Assembly (NCBI GenBank): GCA_020466095.1
Contig: CM035807.1
Coordinates: 22,562,198-22,626,197, forward strand
Length of the DNA: 64,000 bases
Origin: Chlorops oryzae
Lineage: Eukaryota; Arthropoda; Insecta; Diptera; Chloropidae
Direction of reading: 5' to 3'
Part shown: positions 10,970 to 21,271 of the stretch, in pieces
Layout of the letters: the number at the start of each line of letters is the position of its first letter
Position numbering within the stretch: position 1 is the stretch's first letter
Notes under the pieces: generated by a model
Told to the model about the DNA's origin: nothing
The model's input: only the letters and a program-made list of their open reading frames with translations
Database searches by the model: none
Position numbers and translations under genes: made by a program

Positions 10970-12892
10970 GCACAGTGCTTCGAGCCCATACAAAAGTGGG
11001 CCAAAAATGGAAGGAGTATTCCGATCTACATGAAATTTGGCACTCTAGTTAATTTAAGGTCACTAATTTCGAATATGTAATCAGATTTACTGTAACTATA
11101 ATGGTTTTTAATAAAATCACGTTTGAATTGTCCATTTTCTCCTTTTTTGAATGTTCTTAAAAATATGAAAAATGCCAAACATATTAAAAATTATATTTTA
11201 ATATGAATATTTTATTTTTTTATTATTTCATAAAAATTGATTTTTGTTTGAAATATGTTTTACTTTTAAGCAGACAATTATTTTTGTGAGGGCATGTTTG
11301 CCCCTAAAAGATGCTACATTTTTTACAATTGAAGAGTTTTTGTTTAATAAAAGTTATATTTTGTAACTTGCAAAAGATTATAACCACGTCATATTTCCTG
11401 TTTTTTATCAAATCCTTTTTTTATTTCATTATTTTCTCCACCCCTGTTTCACATATATAAATTTTCTTGCAATACTTTTAAAAATTTCACAATTACACAA
11501 TTTCCCCGTTCCGTAGTTATCGTCACGTATGCGCCAAAATCCAAAAAATAAGACAAGACCATTTTCCGTTGTGAATTTCTTATACCTATCGACCTGTTCA
11601 ATCCCCACGTCCCCACTCCCTTATGGTTTCTAAGATATTAAATTTCAATCGAAATCGGGCATCACACAATTTTTGGATTCTTTAGGGTTTGGGCTGGTTC
11701 CATACATCCGTACGAGTCATTTTTCCCTCTAACTTTTTTGGGTAATGTCTTATAAAAGAAACGTTGTTTTCATAAATGTAACTCAAGCTAATTGTTATTT
11801 TTTGACCATCTTCATATTATTTTCATTAATTATTATTTGGGCTTTATGGTCCCTCATTTTTCACTTATAGTGAAAAATGTATTATTTTGGCAATTGAAAA
11901 AAATTTTTTTTTTTTTCATAAATTGCCGAGAAGTTTGGAAAGCCGATACGACCGGTTTCGAACCCAGCTTACAGGTTCTTCATCAGGTATCTTTAACCAA
12001 CACCTTAGCCACTCTGACCACCTCAGCGATGTGAGCTATTTTTTATAAAAATTGTTTAAAATTGAAATTAAATTTCCTTAACAAATGCTTTTTTGGCGAT
12101 AGGTGTAGAACGAACGGAACGACGATATGTAAACGATCTTTACTTAATGCGTGCCACTGTATTGAAAAAAAAAAACTGGTATTAATTATAATGTTTCCAA
12201 TTGAGCGTGGGATAAATAATTGTTATAATAATATAGCAATAAAGCTGAAAATAACATCTCCTCTTTGTGCATAATTCTTCTTCTTTTTTTTTTATATGAA
12301 AACCATAAAGAGGCTCTCACACTGCTTTTCGTTCATACAGGACTGAAAATGCGCTTTTGGTATAAGTTTCAAAATAGTATATCTCAGCTTTGGGTAAAAA
12401 TTGGTGAAAGAGGAATACCATTTATGAAAGCTCATGAATTGTTCTAAAAAATATAAAAAAAATTTAAGAGGCGTTTTTGGGTTTTTTTTTTTTTTTTGCT
12501 TTTAAACTTCCGACGTTTTTGGTATTTTAGTAGCATTTATGCAATATTTGAAGCCCTCTAAAAAAAAAAAATTTATTTATTTATTCGGTGAACTAAATTA
12601 ATTTTTTTATTTAAGTTTCATAAAAAATACGTAAAAATTTTGAGTCAATGACTAAAAAAATCTATTTACTAGAAAATTTGTTGCTAAACAACTCAAAATC
12701 GTAATTTTTGTACGAAAAATTTGGGGAAAAAACCCTAACTTTGAAGAGCTGTAGGATCCACAAAAATAATTAGTTCATAGAGATATTATGGATCTCTTTT
12801 AATCAAAGTATTTCCTTTCCAATGATACCAAATTTGCCAGGTTTTTCTACCACAAATATTTCGATTTTTGTGCACGGGACGAAGCACTGTGG
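10970..12892. mobile_element. 1.9-kb element with CACAGTGCTTCG inverted ends
   Basis: Both ends read CACAGTGCTTCG inward (10971 and, inverted, 12891). CGCC flanks both sides (10966-10969 and 12893-12896). E2 and E3 have the uninterrupted sequence AGACGCCATATTG, so this is a clean insertion. The CACAGTG terminal heptamer resembles Transib or CMC/Chapaev class ends; a 4-bp duplication fits the latter better, but family assignment is tentative. No transposase is readable and the inside is AT-rich non-coding DNA with one tRNA-like sequence. Confidence 0.8.
11944..12026 (-). repeat. tRNA-Ser/Leu-like sequence (SINE head or tRNA pseudogene)
   Basis: On the minus strand an A-box-like block TGGTCAGAGTGGCTAAGG (12020-12003) is followed by a B box GGTTCGAAACC (11964-11954). 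The spacing fits a class II (Ser/Leu) tRNA. Stems are imperfect and the 3' acceptor side is degenerate, so an active tRNA is unlikely. Confidence 0.5.
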
Positions 12893-13189
12893 CGCCATAT
12901 TGCATATTCAATAAGAAAATGTTGACACTGTACATGGGGAAAATATATAGTCTGAAAGTACCTTAAGACATTTCGATAACGAAACACACATTTTATATTG
13001 CCTAGGGAATTGCAACTGATCGAAATTTCATACAGAATTTCGAAATTGTGCAGAACCCTATTTTATCCGGCTGGCAATGATACGTTTATAGAAAATCAGC
13101 CGACTATAATTCCAATTCCAACATATTTCGTATCAAGTGACGCCCCTGATATTATATTGGAAGGATAGAATTGCTACCAAAAAAATATA

Positions 13190-13963
13190 ATGGCTGAACA
13201 AGGTAAGTTGAATTTAATAATCTTTTATAAATTTAATATGAAGTTTGCGTTCGCGCCGATATATTAGACGTAGTATATATTTTTATAGTAAGTTCAAATT
13301 TTATTACATTCATTTCAGTGGAAAAAAGCATTTTTCAAATGCGCGAATTCATTTTGAAATTGCGAACAATGAAGTACAACGAAATATGTAAGCAGATAGC
13401 TTGCAGAGCTTTAAGATCAACAAAAACGTACTATGATTATGAGAAAAAAATAGAAAAGCGAGTAAGAATTCGTAAGGAGGAGGGTGTCATTCTCCTCCAA
13501 AAATACCTTCAGCCATTCTTGGTGAAAAATAATTTAAAAGAAATCCCAACCGAATTAATAGCGTGCGAGCTATTATCTCATAAAATCATGCCGCCAAAAA
13601 ATTTAGGCGAATTGTACAATACATTTGCAAGGATGATGAATGAATCACCAAGTAAGTATCCCGAAATTTCTTATAAACAAATTGTTGCGTAACTTTTATA
13701 ATTTGTACAAATTTTTTTTTATTGTTTGTATTTTAATTTCATGAAACACAAACAGAAGAAGACATAGCACAGAAAGCATTCATGATTCGATATAAACGTT
13801 TGTACAACTTACAATATGACCCCAGTAGTACTAAGGATACGAACAACTTTATAGAAGACACCGATGTGGTGTCGTCCTCGGATGTTATTAAGGATTATGT
13901 TACAATTCGACCTACAAAATGGCAATATGCGCACATACGCAATTATGTGCGTGGAAAAATAAA
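13190..13963 (+). pseudogene. E1 plus-strand gene, 3'-truncated
   Basis: Exon 1 13190-13202 (MAEQ, followed by a good GTAAGT donor), exon 2 13319-13651, exon 3 from 13756, cut at about 13963. Exon 2 has the same 333-nt length as in E2 and encodes a related helical, basic protein (MKYNEICKQIACRALRS, ACELLSHKIMPP). Exon 3 keeps SFMIRYKR-like FMIRYKRLYNLQYD and DTDVVSSSDV. At about 13963 it joins directly to the 3' end of an E2 array exon on the other strand, so the cysteine-rich last exon is lost. Function is unknown. Confidence 0.7.
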
Positions 13964-15060
13964 TTTCTGCGCTTCATAGCGTTAGTTGTTTTTGATATTG
14001 CTTCCAAATCGAAATCGGAGTCTGTTGAGCTATCGCTGTAGTCTTTGTTATTGAGCGTCGCGTCGTTCGACTCGCTAACCGATTGCAGTAATTCAATTTG
14101 CGGAATTTTTGCCGTAACGTTAGAGCTTGTTTTCGATATATTATGGGGGACAAAATATTTTATCATTACATATAATATATATATATATATATATGAATAT
14201 TAATTACCATTGCATCAGTGGCGGCTTTCCTCTGGTTGGTTGTCGATTTGGTTGCCATAGGATTTCTGCGCTCCATAGCGTTAGTTGTTTTTGATATTGC
14301 TTCCAAATCGAAATCGGAGTCTGTTGAGCTATCGCTGTAGTCTTTGTTATTGAGCGTCGCGTCATTCGACTCGCTAACCGATTGCAGTAGTTCAATTTGC
14401 GGAATTTTTGCCGTAACGTTAGAGCTTGTTTTCGATATATTCTGGGGGACAAAATATTTTATCATTACATATAATATATATATATATATATGAATATTAA
14501 TTACCATTGCATCAGTGGCGGCTTTCCTCTGGTTGGTTGTCGATTTGGTTGCCATAGGATTTCTGCGCTCCATAGCGTTAGTTGTTTTTGATATTGCTTC
14601 CAAATCGAAATCGGAGTCTGTTGAGCTATCGCTGTAGTCTTTGTTATTGAGCGTCGCGTCGTTCGACTCGCTAACCGATTGCAGTAATTCAATTTGCGGA
14701 ATTTTTGCCGTAACGTTAGAGCTTGTTTTCGATATATTATGGGGGACAAAATATTTTATCATTACATATAATATATACATATATATATATGAATATTAAT
14801 TACCATTGCATCAGTGGCGGCTTTCCTCTGGTTGGTTGTCGATTTGGTTGCCATAGGATTTCTGCGCTTCATAGCGTTAGTTGTTTTTGATATTGCTTCC
14901 AAATCGAAATCGGAGTCTGTTGAGCTATCGCTGTAGTCTTTGTTATTGAGCGTCGCGTCGTTCGACTCGCTAACCGATTGCAGTAATTCAATTTGCGGAA
15001 TTTTTGCCGTAACGTAAGAGCTTGTTTTCGATATATTCTGGGGGACAAAATATTTTATCA
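13964..15060 (-). repeat. Tandem exon array, about 297-bp unit, 3.6 copies
   Basis: Four units, each a 234-nt exon plus a short AT-microsatellite intron of about 63-66 bp. Exon 5' boundaries alternate: copies d (15038) and b (14442) have CCCCCAG acceptors, while copies c and a read CCCCCAT, with the AG destroyed. This implies duplication of a two-unit block. Because the exon is a multiple of three and phase 0, any number of copies can be included without a frame change. Confidence 0.9.
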
Positions 15061-15528
15061 TTATATATAATATATATATATATTAGTGAAAATTTTTTTT
15101 TTTTTTCGCGCAACACCCCGTCATTTTAATATACATAATTATTTCTAACCATTGAGTCATTGTTGGCTTTTATAAGTTTGTGTGCGGAATTTCTTCCACC
15201 GCTCTCACTTACCGAAAAAAAATTATTGTGCAATGTAGCATTATGAGTATTCAAATTGCATTTGCGCTTAAATGTTTTATTACAAATTTTGCATTTGAAT
15301 AAACCGCCGTTCCCGCATACCGGACTTTCGTGATGTAATTGTAAGCGTGCTGCTCTTTTAAAATTAATGCGGCATATGCAGCATACATATTTCAGGCATT
15401 TGTGCTTTTGCATGTAGCTTTCCGTTTTAATATACTTGAAACATTTCAGGCATTCTGCAAATAAATGTTTTCTTTAAATTAATTAATTTAATAATTAATA
15501 AATCATTTTATTGATTACCTTTTCCCAT
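13964..15528 (-). CDS. E2 C2H2 zinc-finger gene with tandem symmetric exons (3' part lost)
   Basis: Exon 1 15528-15519 (10 nt, MGK plus one base), exon 2 15454-15150 (305 nt), together exactly 105 codons. Exon 2 encodes C2H2-type fingers: ECLKCFKYIKTESYMQKHK, CCICRINFKRAARLQLHH and CKICNKTFKRKCNLNTH. It ends ...NNDSM at ATG|GTTAGA. Then come exon copies d (15037-14804), c (14738-14505) and b (14441-14208), each 234 nt (78 codons, phase 0-0), ending ATG|GTAATT, plus truncated copy a (14142 to about 13964). Each encodes NISKTSS..., an acidic DYSDSSTDSDFDLEAIS patch and a basic tail. No terminal exon is present because of the junction with E1. A zinc-finger DNA-binding protein with a modular acidic segment is inferred; the family is not recognised. 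Confidence 0.65.
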
Positions 15529-15922
15529 TGCAACAAATGAAAGTTTTTTGAAATTATAACTGTCGCATAGTTATATGAAATACGTGTTAATGTTGCATAA
15601 ATAGCGGGAAAATAGTGGTAATAATTTTAATTTGAAGGTACACCGTACCAACTTAAGTTGCTTTTAGACGCCATATTGAATATTCAATAAGAAAATGTTG
15701 ACACTTTACATGGGGAAAACATATTGTATGAAAGTACCTTAATTGAAACTGGTCGAAATTTCATACAGAATTTCGAAATTGAGCAGAACCCTATTTTAAC
15801 CGGCTGACAATGAAATTTATATGAAAATTCAGTACATAAAAATTTGAATTCCGACAGTTATCTGATTCTGTGACGCCCCTGATAGTATATGGGATGAACG
15901 GAATTGCTGCCAAACAAACGTA
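15529..15922. promoter_or_regulatory. Shared divergent promoter of E2
   Basis: Start codons of the two opposed genes are 394 bp apart. The interval contains the remnant of the AAGGTAC MITE (15658-15740). An intact counterpart lies between 21272 and 21665 in E3. No clear TATA box was assigned; promoter role is inferred from the head-to-head layout. Confidence 0.55.
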
Positions 15923-17081
15923 ATGGCTGAACAAGTTAAGTTGAATTTTCGTGCGCACCCTCATATTAACCGTAGCATATATTTGTATATTAATTTTTAA
16001 ATTTTATTGCATTCATTTTAGTGCAAAAGTGCATTTATCAAATGCGCGCGTTCATAAGGCATTTGCGGAACATGAAGTACAACGAAATATGTAAGCAGAT
16101 AGCTTGTAGAGCATTAAGAACGACGAAAACGTATTACGACAATGAAACAAAAAAAGAAAAGCGAGTACGAATTCGTAAGGCAGAGGGCGTAAGTCTGCTC
16201 CAAAATTATCTAAAGCCTTTTTTGGTTTACAATAAATTGAATGATATCCCAAGTGATTTGTTAGCATGCGAGCTATTATCACATAGAATAATGCCGCCCA
16301 ATAATGTACGGGATTTATATATTAAATTTGCAATGATGATGAATGAATCACCAAGTAAGTATCCCGAAATTTCTCATAAACAAATTATTGCGTAACTGGT
16401 ATAATTTGTACGAATTTTTGTTAATTTTTTGCATTTTAATTTCATGAAACACAAACAGAAGAAGCCATAGCACCGAAATCATTTATGATTAGATATAAAC
16501 GTTTATTGAATTTAAATTACGAACCGAGTAATAATTGCAATGGAAACAATTGGATAGACGACACCGATGTGGTGTCTTCCACGGATGTTCCGAACGAATA
16601 TGTAAGAATTAGACCAACTAAATGGGAATATCCACAAATACGGAATTCAGTTTGTGGTAAAATTAAGGAAGCATTGAAACATATAAATCATAAATTAAAA
16701 GGTGAGGATATCAATTGAATTTTATAGTAAAATAAAGTAATTATTTCTTTAACATATCTTGACTTTGCAGTCAATCCTAACAAGACTTCTACGTACAAGA
16801 GGTACGCAAAAGTATTAAGGAAAGTTTATCTCGAAGTGGAGAAAGGCAATGGCACGAACATTTGCTTCTGCTCAAATGTAATGTATATTACATTAAACCA
16901 AACCAAATATATTTCTAGAGAAGAAACTTATATATTTCAGAAATCGGTTGAAAATGTTGTGGCCTGCGCCAACGCAACCGAATGTGATTTGTTATTAATG
17001 CATTCTTCATGCATTAATATGAAGACGGGAGAAGTTGGAAGGATCTACTGCCCCATTTGCTATACGAATAAATATTTGTGA
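15923..17081 (+). CDS. E2 plus-strand gene, 299-aa protein of unknown family
   Basis: Exons 15923-15935, 16022-16354, 16459-16701 and 16771-17081 total 900 nt (299 aa plus stop), all phases consistent. The N-terminal half is basic and helical (MKYNEICKQIACRALRT, KKEKRVRIRK). The middle has SFMIRYKRLLNLNYE and DTDVVSSTDV. The C-terminus is cysteine-rich (NICFCSNVMY, ACANATECD, SSCINMK, YCPICYTNKYL*), resembling a treble-clef or zinc-binding tail. The first donor reads AAG|TTAAGT instead of the E1 AAG|GTAAGT, so splicing of intron 1 may be impaired; using the GT one base earlier would shift frame. The reading frame is otherwise intact and conserved against E1, suggesting past selection. Divergent to the zinc-finger gene; probably works with it. 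Confidence 0.65.
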
Positions 17082-17815
17082 ACAATATAAAGGTAATTAC
17101 TAAATTGATTCATATCGTATATTAATCTTATATAAAGCATTTGTAGTTACTCACAAAAAACAAGAAGCACCATTAATTAACAAACATTTTGTGTTCTATT
17201 CTACAGGTGTTTAAAATTTTTCAAATTCCCAGTTCTATATTGAACAATCGAAGAAAGCTGTTCTCAATTGAAGCGAGACATTTTATAAGTGAGTACTGCA
17301 TTAGAACCAATTATGAATTATTGCATTTGCATATTTTCTTCTCAAAGGAAGAATTTTGCTGAACTTTGACCAATTATTGCTTTTATAATTGCGTACTATA
17401 AAAGTAAGCAGACAGACAGCCGTAAGCAGACTGACAGAGATGCCGCAGACAATGCAGACGAACCATTATAATGAATTGCGATTCAACGATTATATTAGTG
17501 AGTGTGAAATTAACTATCAATACTCTTAGGTGCAATCATTGACATTGGTAGTCATTAATTTAAGTTTTAAAAAGGAAAAATAGCTAAATAGCTTTGTAAC
17601 ATTGTAGTATAATGTATAAAATTGAAAAACTCAAATGTGGAAATCATGTTTGAAATTGTTAACTTGTTCATCATTAACAGAGGTGACCAACACTACAAGG
17701 GCGTTTTAATTATGTGCATTAGTAGTGGTACAACAAAGCCATAAAATTAGAGAAACGAAAGAATAACAAAGCGACGAGCGTCATAGATCCGACCTCGACA
17801 ATAGTCTGTAGCATA
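17082..17815 (+). other. 3' region of E2 with a possible third mini-gene
   Basis: After the stop, GT-AG signals at 17092 and 17206 may be a 3' UTR intron. TATAAAAG at 17397-17404 lies 43 bp before ATG 17440. An exon 17440-17497 (MPQTMQTNHYNELRFNDYI) ends at a GTGAGT donor and joins in frame to 17681-17709 (KVTNTTRAF, stop): a 28-aa candidate. The same arrangement is preserved in E3 near 23179. Coding status is uncertain. Confidence 0.35.
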
Positions 17816-18804
17816 TCGTCGCCTTACTTCCAAAACCTCGTATCTACGAAAATGCTGTTTTTCAGAAAACGAAAAAAACTGATTATCTTACGTAAATTTC
17901 ACTTTATTAACGATTTTACTCTTTTAAACCATAGCTAGGATATTTACTGAAGACTCTGAACTGAATTTACGGTACGAAGCTCACTAAAGAAGTAGCACTG
18001 GCTGATTTTGTCACTTACGTGTTTTTGGTCCTTTAGAAAATTACAAATGTTGTTACTTACGAGGTTTTGTGCGAACTAAAAAAGACGTGGCTTAAAGATT
18101 TCATTTCTTTTTAATGTACTTTAAGGCAAATATTTGGAACATAAAAAGAATAAAAATAACAATTTGAACTTAAGTTCAATTATTTCAGTGAAAATATATG
18201 AGCACTACAAGAGCTGTATTTCTCTAGATACGCCACTGGTTTCAGCTTAACTATAATTGCAGCCTAAATTTGCTTTTTCGCTTTGGTGTCTCTGTTTAAA
18301 CCCGGGACATTGAGACAACAAAAGTGCATAATTCCCCAGCAGAAAATATCGCACTGAACCATTTAAGGCATGCAATGATATTGAGAGTTATTGAAACTAT
18401 AAGCTCTTTCGTTTGAAATGGCCTCTTTTTTATTTATTTTTTATTTTGTTTCATATTGATAAATTATTGACTTAATTATTGCTAAAGACATTTCCTACTT
18501 GGTTACATTTTATTGTTTAGAGATGTTATATTCTAACCAACAACAAATCTGCCGTTTAAATGACATATGAGCCACTTCAAGTTTATTTATAGAACATTAT
18601 TTTACATATACGAGGTTTTAGAAGGAATTTTAAGGTAAGCTTGCAGATACGAGGTTTTAAAATTTGCAATAATTATTTTTTTCTCATACAAAGTCACTGA
18701 GTTGGAAATGCCATGTGGGGCAAAATGCGTTTCTCTATTTTATAAGCTAAAAAAACCAATTTCATAAAAATGTCAGATACGAGGTTTTGGAAGTAAGGCG
18801 ACGA
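17816..18804. mobile_element. 989-bp non-autonomous TIR element with TA target duplication
   Basis: Perfect 30-bp terminal inverted repeats begin TCGTCGCCTTACTTCC. TA flanks both sides (17814-17815, 18805-18806). E3 has the uninterrupted site GCATATGC at 23580-23585. An ACGAGGTTTT motif recurs in the body (about 18058, 18610, 18648) and in the TIR, as transposase-binding repeats often do. No ORF. TA duplication suggests a Tc1/mariner-like class; ATAT flanks make 2 or 4 bp equally compatible. Confidence 0.92.
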
Positions 18805-18806
18805 TA

Positions 18807-19135
18807 TGCTATAGTATACACTAAGCTCTCAACGCGCTCTAACTGAGCCAAAACTAAAAATTAAAGGGTAAAAAAATTGTAAAAATTAAAACAGAGCGAC
18901 GCATGTCCTGCCTTTGCGAAGTTTGTCATAGCACTGATGTGAAATATTGATGTAACTTCGTTTTTTTGCTTGCTTCGTTTGTTCGCTTTGCTTCTAGATT
19001 GTAAGTGGCATTTTGTTTTAATTGCGACCGCCTTTTATGGTTTTTCATCTCTCGCTAAAAGTTTCTATGCGTGTGAAAAAATTTTCTCTTTTACGCTCTT
19101 TTACCCCTGGAGCTTACCCTTTGTGCACCTCTGAT
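18807..19135. mobile_element. Right terminal region of E2
   Basis: About 330 bp ending ...TGTGCACCTCTG, shared with E3 (23584-23913) and, degraded, with 24798-24900 and 25960-26165. Read inward the end is CAGAGGTGCAC, a hAT-like terminus. Flanks differ between E2 and E3, so the boundary is supported, but no matching left end or target duplication could be identified. Confidence 0.6.
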
Positions 19136-19700
19136 AACACTAGTTTACAATAAATAAAAAATTTTGCGACCTGGGCCATCTGATGGTCTTTTCTAAAATA
19201 AAATTTTGTGCCGAATCTGAATATGTCATCAAAAAAATTGTAAGTAGAATAGTTTTTGAGAAATAGGCTATTTTCCGTTTTTTGAGTTTTGAAAAAAAGT
19301 ATTTTTAGTAAATTGCAATTATCTCCGAATATATTTAACCGATTCAAAATTTTAAGCTACGAATTTAAAGGCAGTTAAATTGTCTACCAACAATGCCCAG
19401 AACATTTTTTAATCCAAATATACACGTAGAAGCTATTGATGAAATTTTCCAGAAATTTGTTTCATTTTTAACAAAATTTCAATAAAAAAATCACTTTCAG
19501 TCTAATTTACACCATGAAAAATTTTTTTAAAAATTTTCTTCGTTCTTTGGCTTCGAAGAACGATCTTTAAGGAAGAGAGGAAGCTTATTTTGATCAAATT
19601 CGCATTAAAATTGTGAAAGTTATAAGTAATTTAGCAAAATACACAAAAATTCATTTTTTTAAATCCATTTTATTAGAAATGGCTTGTCCCTTAAATATAT
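19136..19700 (-). repeat. Dispersed repeat R (inverted copy)
   Basis: Reverse complement of 28150-28693, with blocks such as CTTCCTCTCTTCC, ATCGTTCTTCGAAGCC and the ACTAGTTTAC edge. Non-coding; short ORFs here are not conserved in the other copies. A further degraded copy is at 25560-25990. Confidence 0.7.
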
Positions 19701-20186
19701 GATACTTAATCAAACAGAGTACCATTTTTGAAATTATTCTCCTCCCATTTGGATTTCTTTCTGGAAAATTTGGTATAGCTGACCGGCAGCTTCCACCGCT
19801 TAAAAGCCATAAAGCCTTATAAGGTTTTTGGGTGGGCATATGAGGTCTCTTTCTATGGAACGGTTCCTATAGTAGAAAAAACAAGTAAGGTTTAATTCAA
19901 GAAGGTTTTTAAGGCCTTGGAGCCCATATACAAGTTAATTTCTTGTAAAACCCCTTTTGCCCTTTTTTAACTAATGGAGGCAAAAAAAAAATTTAAAAAA
20001 TATAACGAATTTGCTTCGAAATATTTCGAAAATGTTTTGGGCGTTTAATTTTTGGACAAATACTTCCCTAATGGCCCAAAGGAAATTTTTTTGGGGGTTT
20101 TTGGCTCAAAGGAAGGTCAAAATTTCGTTCAAGTAGAATTTCGGGGTTAGGGAAGTTTTGCCGTTTGCAGGGCCATTTTAAAATTT
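19701..20186. other. Low-information stretch, probably error-rich repeat
   Basis: No gene. Parts at 20080-20180 resemble 25040-25170 (AAATTTCGTTCAAGT, CAGGGCCA...TTTTAAAATTT) but with many single-base differences and homopolymer changes. It ends exactly at an exon edge of the E3 array. Confidence 0.4.
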
Positions 20187-21271
20187 GGGGGACAAAATAT
20201 TTTATCATTACATATAATATAATATATATATATGAATATTAATTACCATTGCATCAGTGGCGGCTTTCCTCTGGTTGGTTGTCGATTTGTTGCCATAGGA
20301 TTTCTGCGCTTCATAGCGTTAGTTGTTTTTGATATTGCTTCCAAATCGAAATCGGAGTCTGTTGAGCTATCGCTGTAGTCTTTGTTATTGAGCGTCGCGT
20401 CGTTCGACTCGCTAACCGATTGCAGTAATTCAATTTGCGGAATTTTTGCCGTAACGTTAGAGCTTGTTTTCGATATATTATGGGGGACAAAATATTTTAT
20501 CATTACATATAATATATTATAAATTATATGAATATTAATTACCATTGCATCAGTGGCGGCTTTCCTCTGGTTGGTTGTTCGATTTTGGTTGCCATAGGAT
20601 TTCTGCGCTCCATAGCGTTAGTTGTTTTTGATATTGCTTCCAAATCGAAATCGGAGTCTGTTGAGCTATCGCTGTAGTCTTTGTTATTGAGCGTCGCGTC
20701 GTTCGACTCGCTAACCGATTGAAGTAATTCAATTTGCGGAATTTTTGCCGTAACGTAAGAGCTTGTTTTCGATATATTCTGGGGGACAAAATATTTTATC
20801 ATTATATATAATATATATATATATTAGTGAAAATTTTTTTTTTTTTTTCGCGCAACACCCCGTCATTTTAATATACATAATTATTTCTAACCATTGAGTC
20901 ATTGTTGGCTTTTATAAGTTTGTGTGCGGAATTTCTTCCACCGCTCTCACTTACCGAAAAAAAATTATTGTGCAATGTAGCATTATGAGTATTCAAATTG
21001 CATTTGCGCTTAAATGTTTTATTACAAATTTTGCATTTGAATAAACCGCCGTTCCCGCATACCGGAACTTTCGTGATGTAATTGTAAGCGTGCTGCTCTT
21101 TTAAAATTAATGCGGCATATGCAGCATACATATTTCAGGCATTTGTGCTTTTGCATGTAGCTTTCCGTTTTAATATACTTGAAACATTTCAGGCATTCTG
21201 CAAATAAATGTTTTCTTTAAATTAATTAATTTAATAATTAATAAATCATTTTATTGATTACCTTTTCCCAT
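20187..21271 (-). pseudogene. E3 zinc-finger gene, frameshifted copy
   Basis: Same layout as E2: exon 1 21271-21262 (MGK), exon 2 21197-20892, array exons 20778-20543 and 20479-20247. Exon 2 is 306 nt instead of 305 (extra A in ACCGGAACTTTC near 21065), which shifts frame between fingers. The array exons are 236 and 233 nt instead of 234. The upstream exon copy has a CCCCCAG acceptor and the downstream copy CCCCCAT, as in E2. All changes are 1-2 nt indels, several in homopolymers, so sequencing error is a real alternative to decay. Confidence 0.65.

Larger units (their letters stand above)
10802..12964. mobile_element. MITE with AAGGTACTTT termini in the E1 divergent promoter
   Basis: Ends AAGGTACTTTCAAACGATATG-like and, inverted, AAGGTACTTTCAGAC. 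The left part (10802-10969) matches the reverse complement of the intact 228-bp MITE at 35851-36078, including the 5' GTAAACATATG-type block and GAACCTATGCAAA. The right part (12893-12964) has truncated counterparts at 15658-15740 (E2) and 21397-21483 (E3). The MITE therefore entered the shared promoter before E1 and E2 separated. It is split here by the element at 10970-12892. Confidence 0.75.

Noticed and set aside
14204..14749. Alternative open frame of the array exons (IYRKQALTLRQKF...)
   Set aside because: Comparison of E1 with E2 shows synonymous changes in the NISKTSS/SDSSTDSDF frame, and only that frame joins exon 2 in phase.
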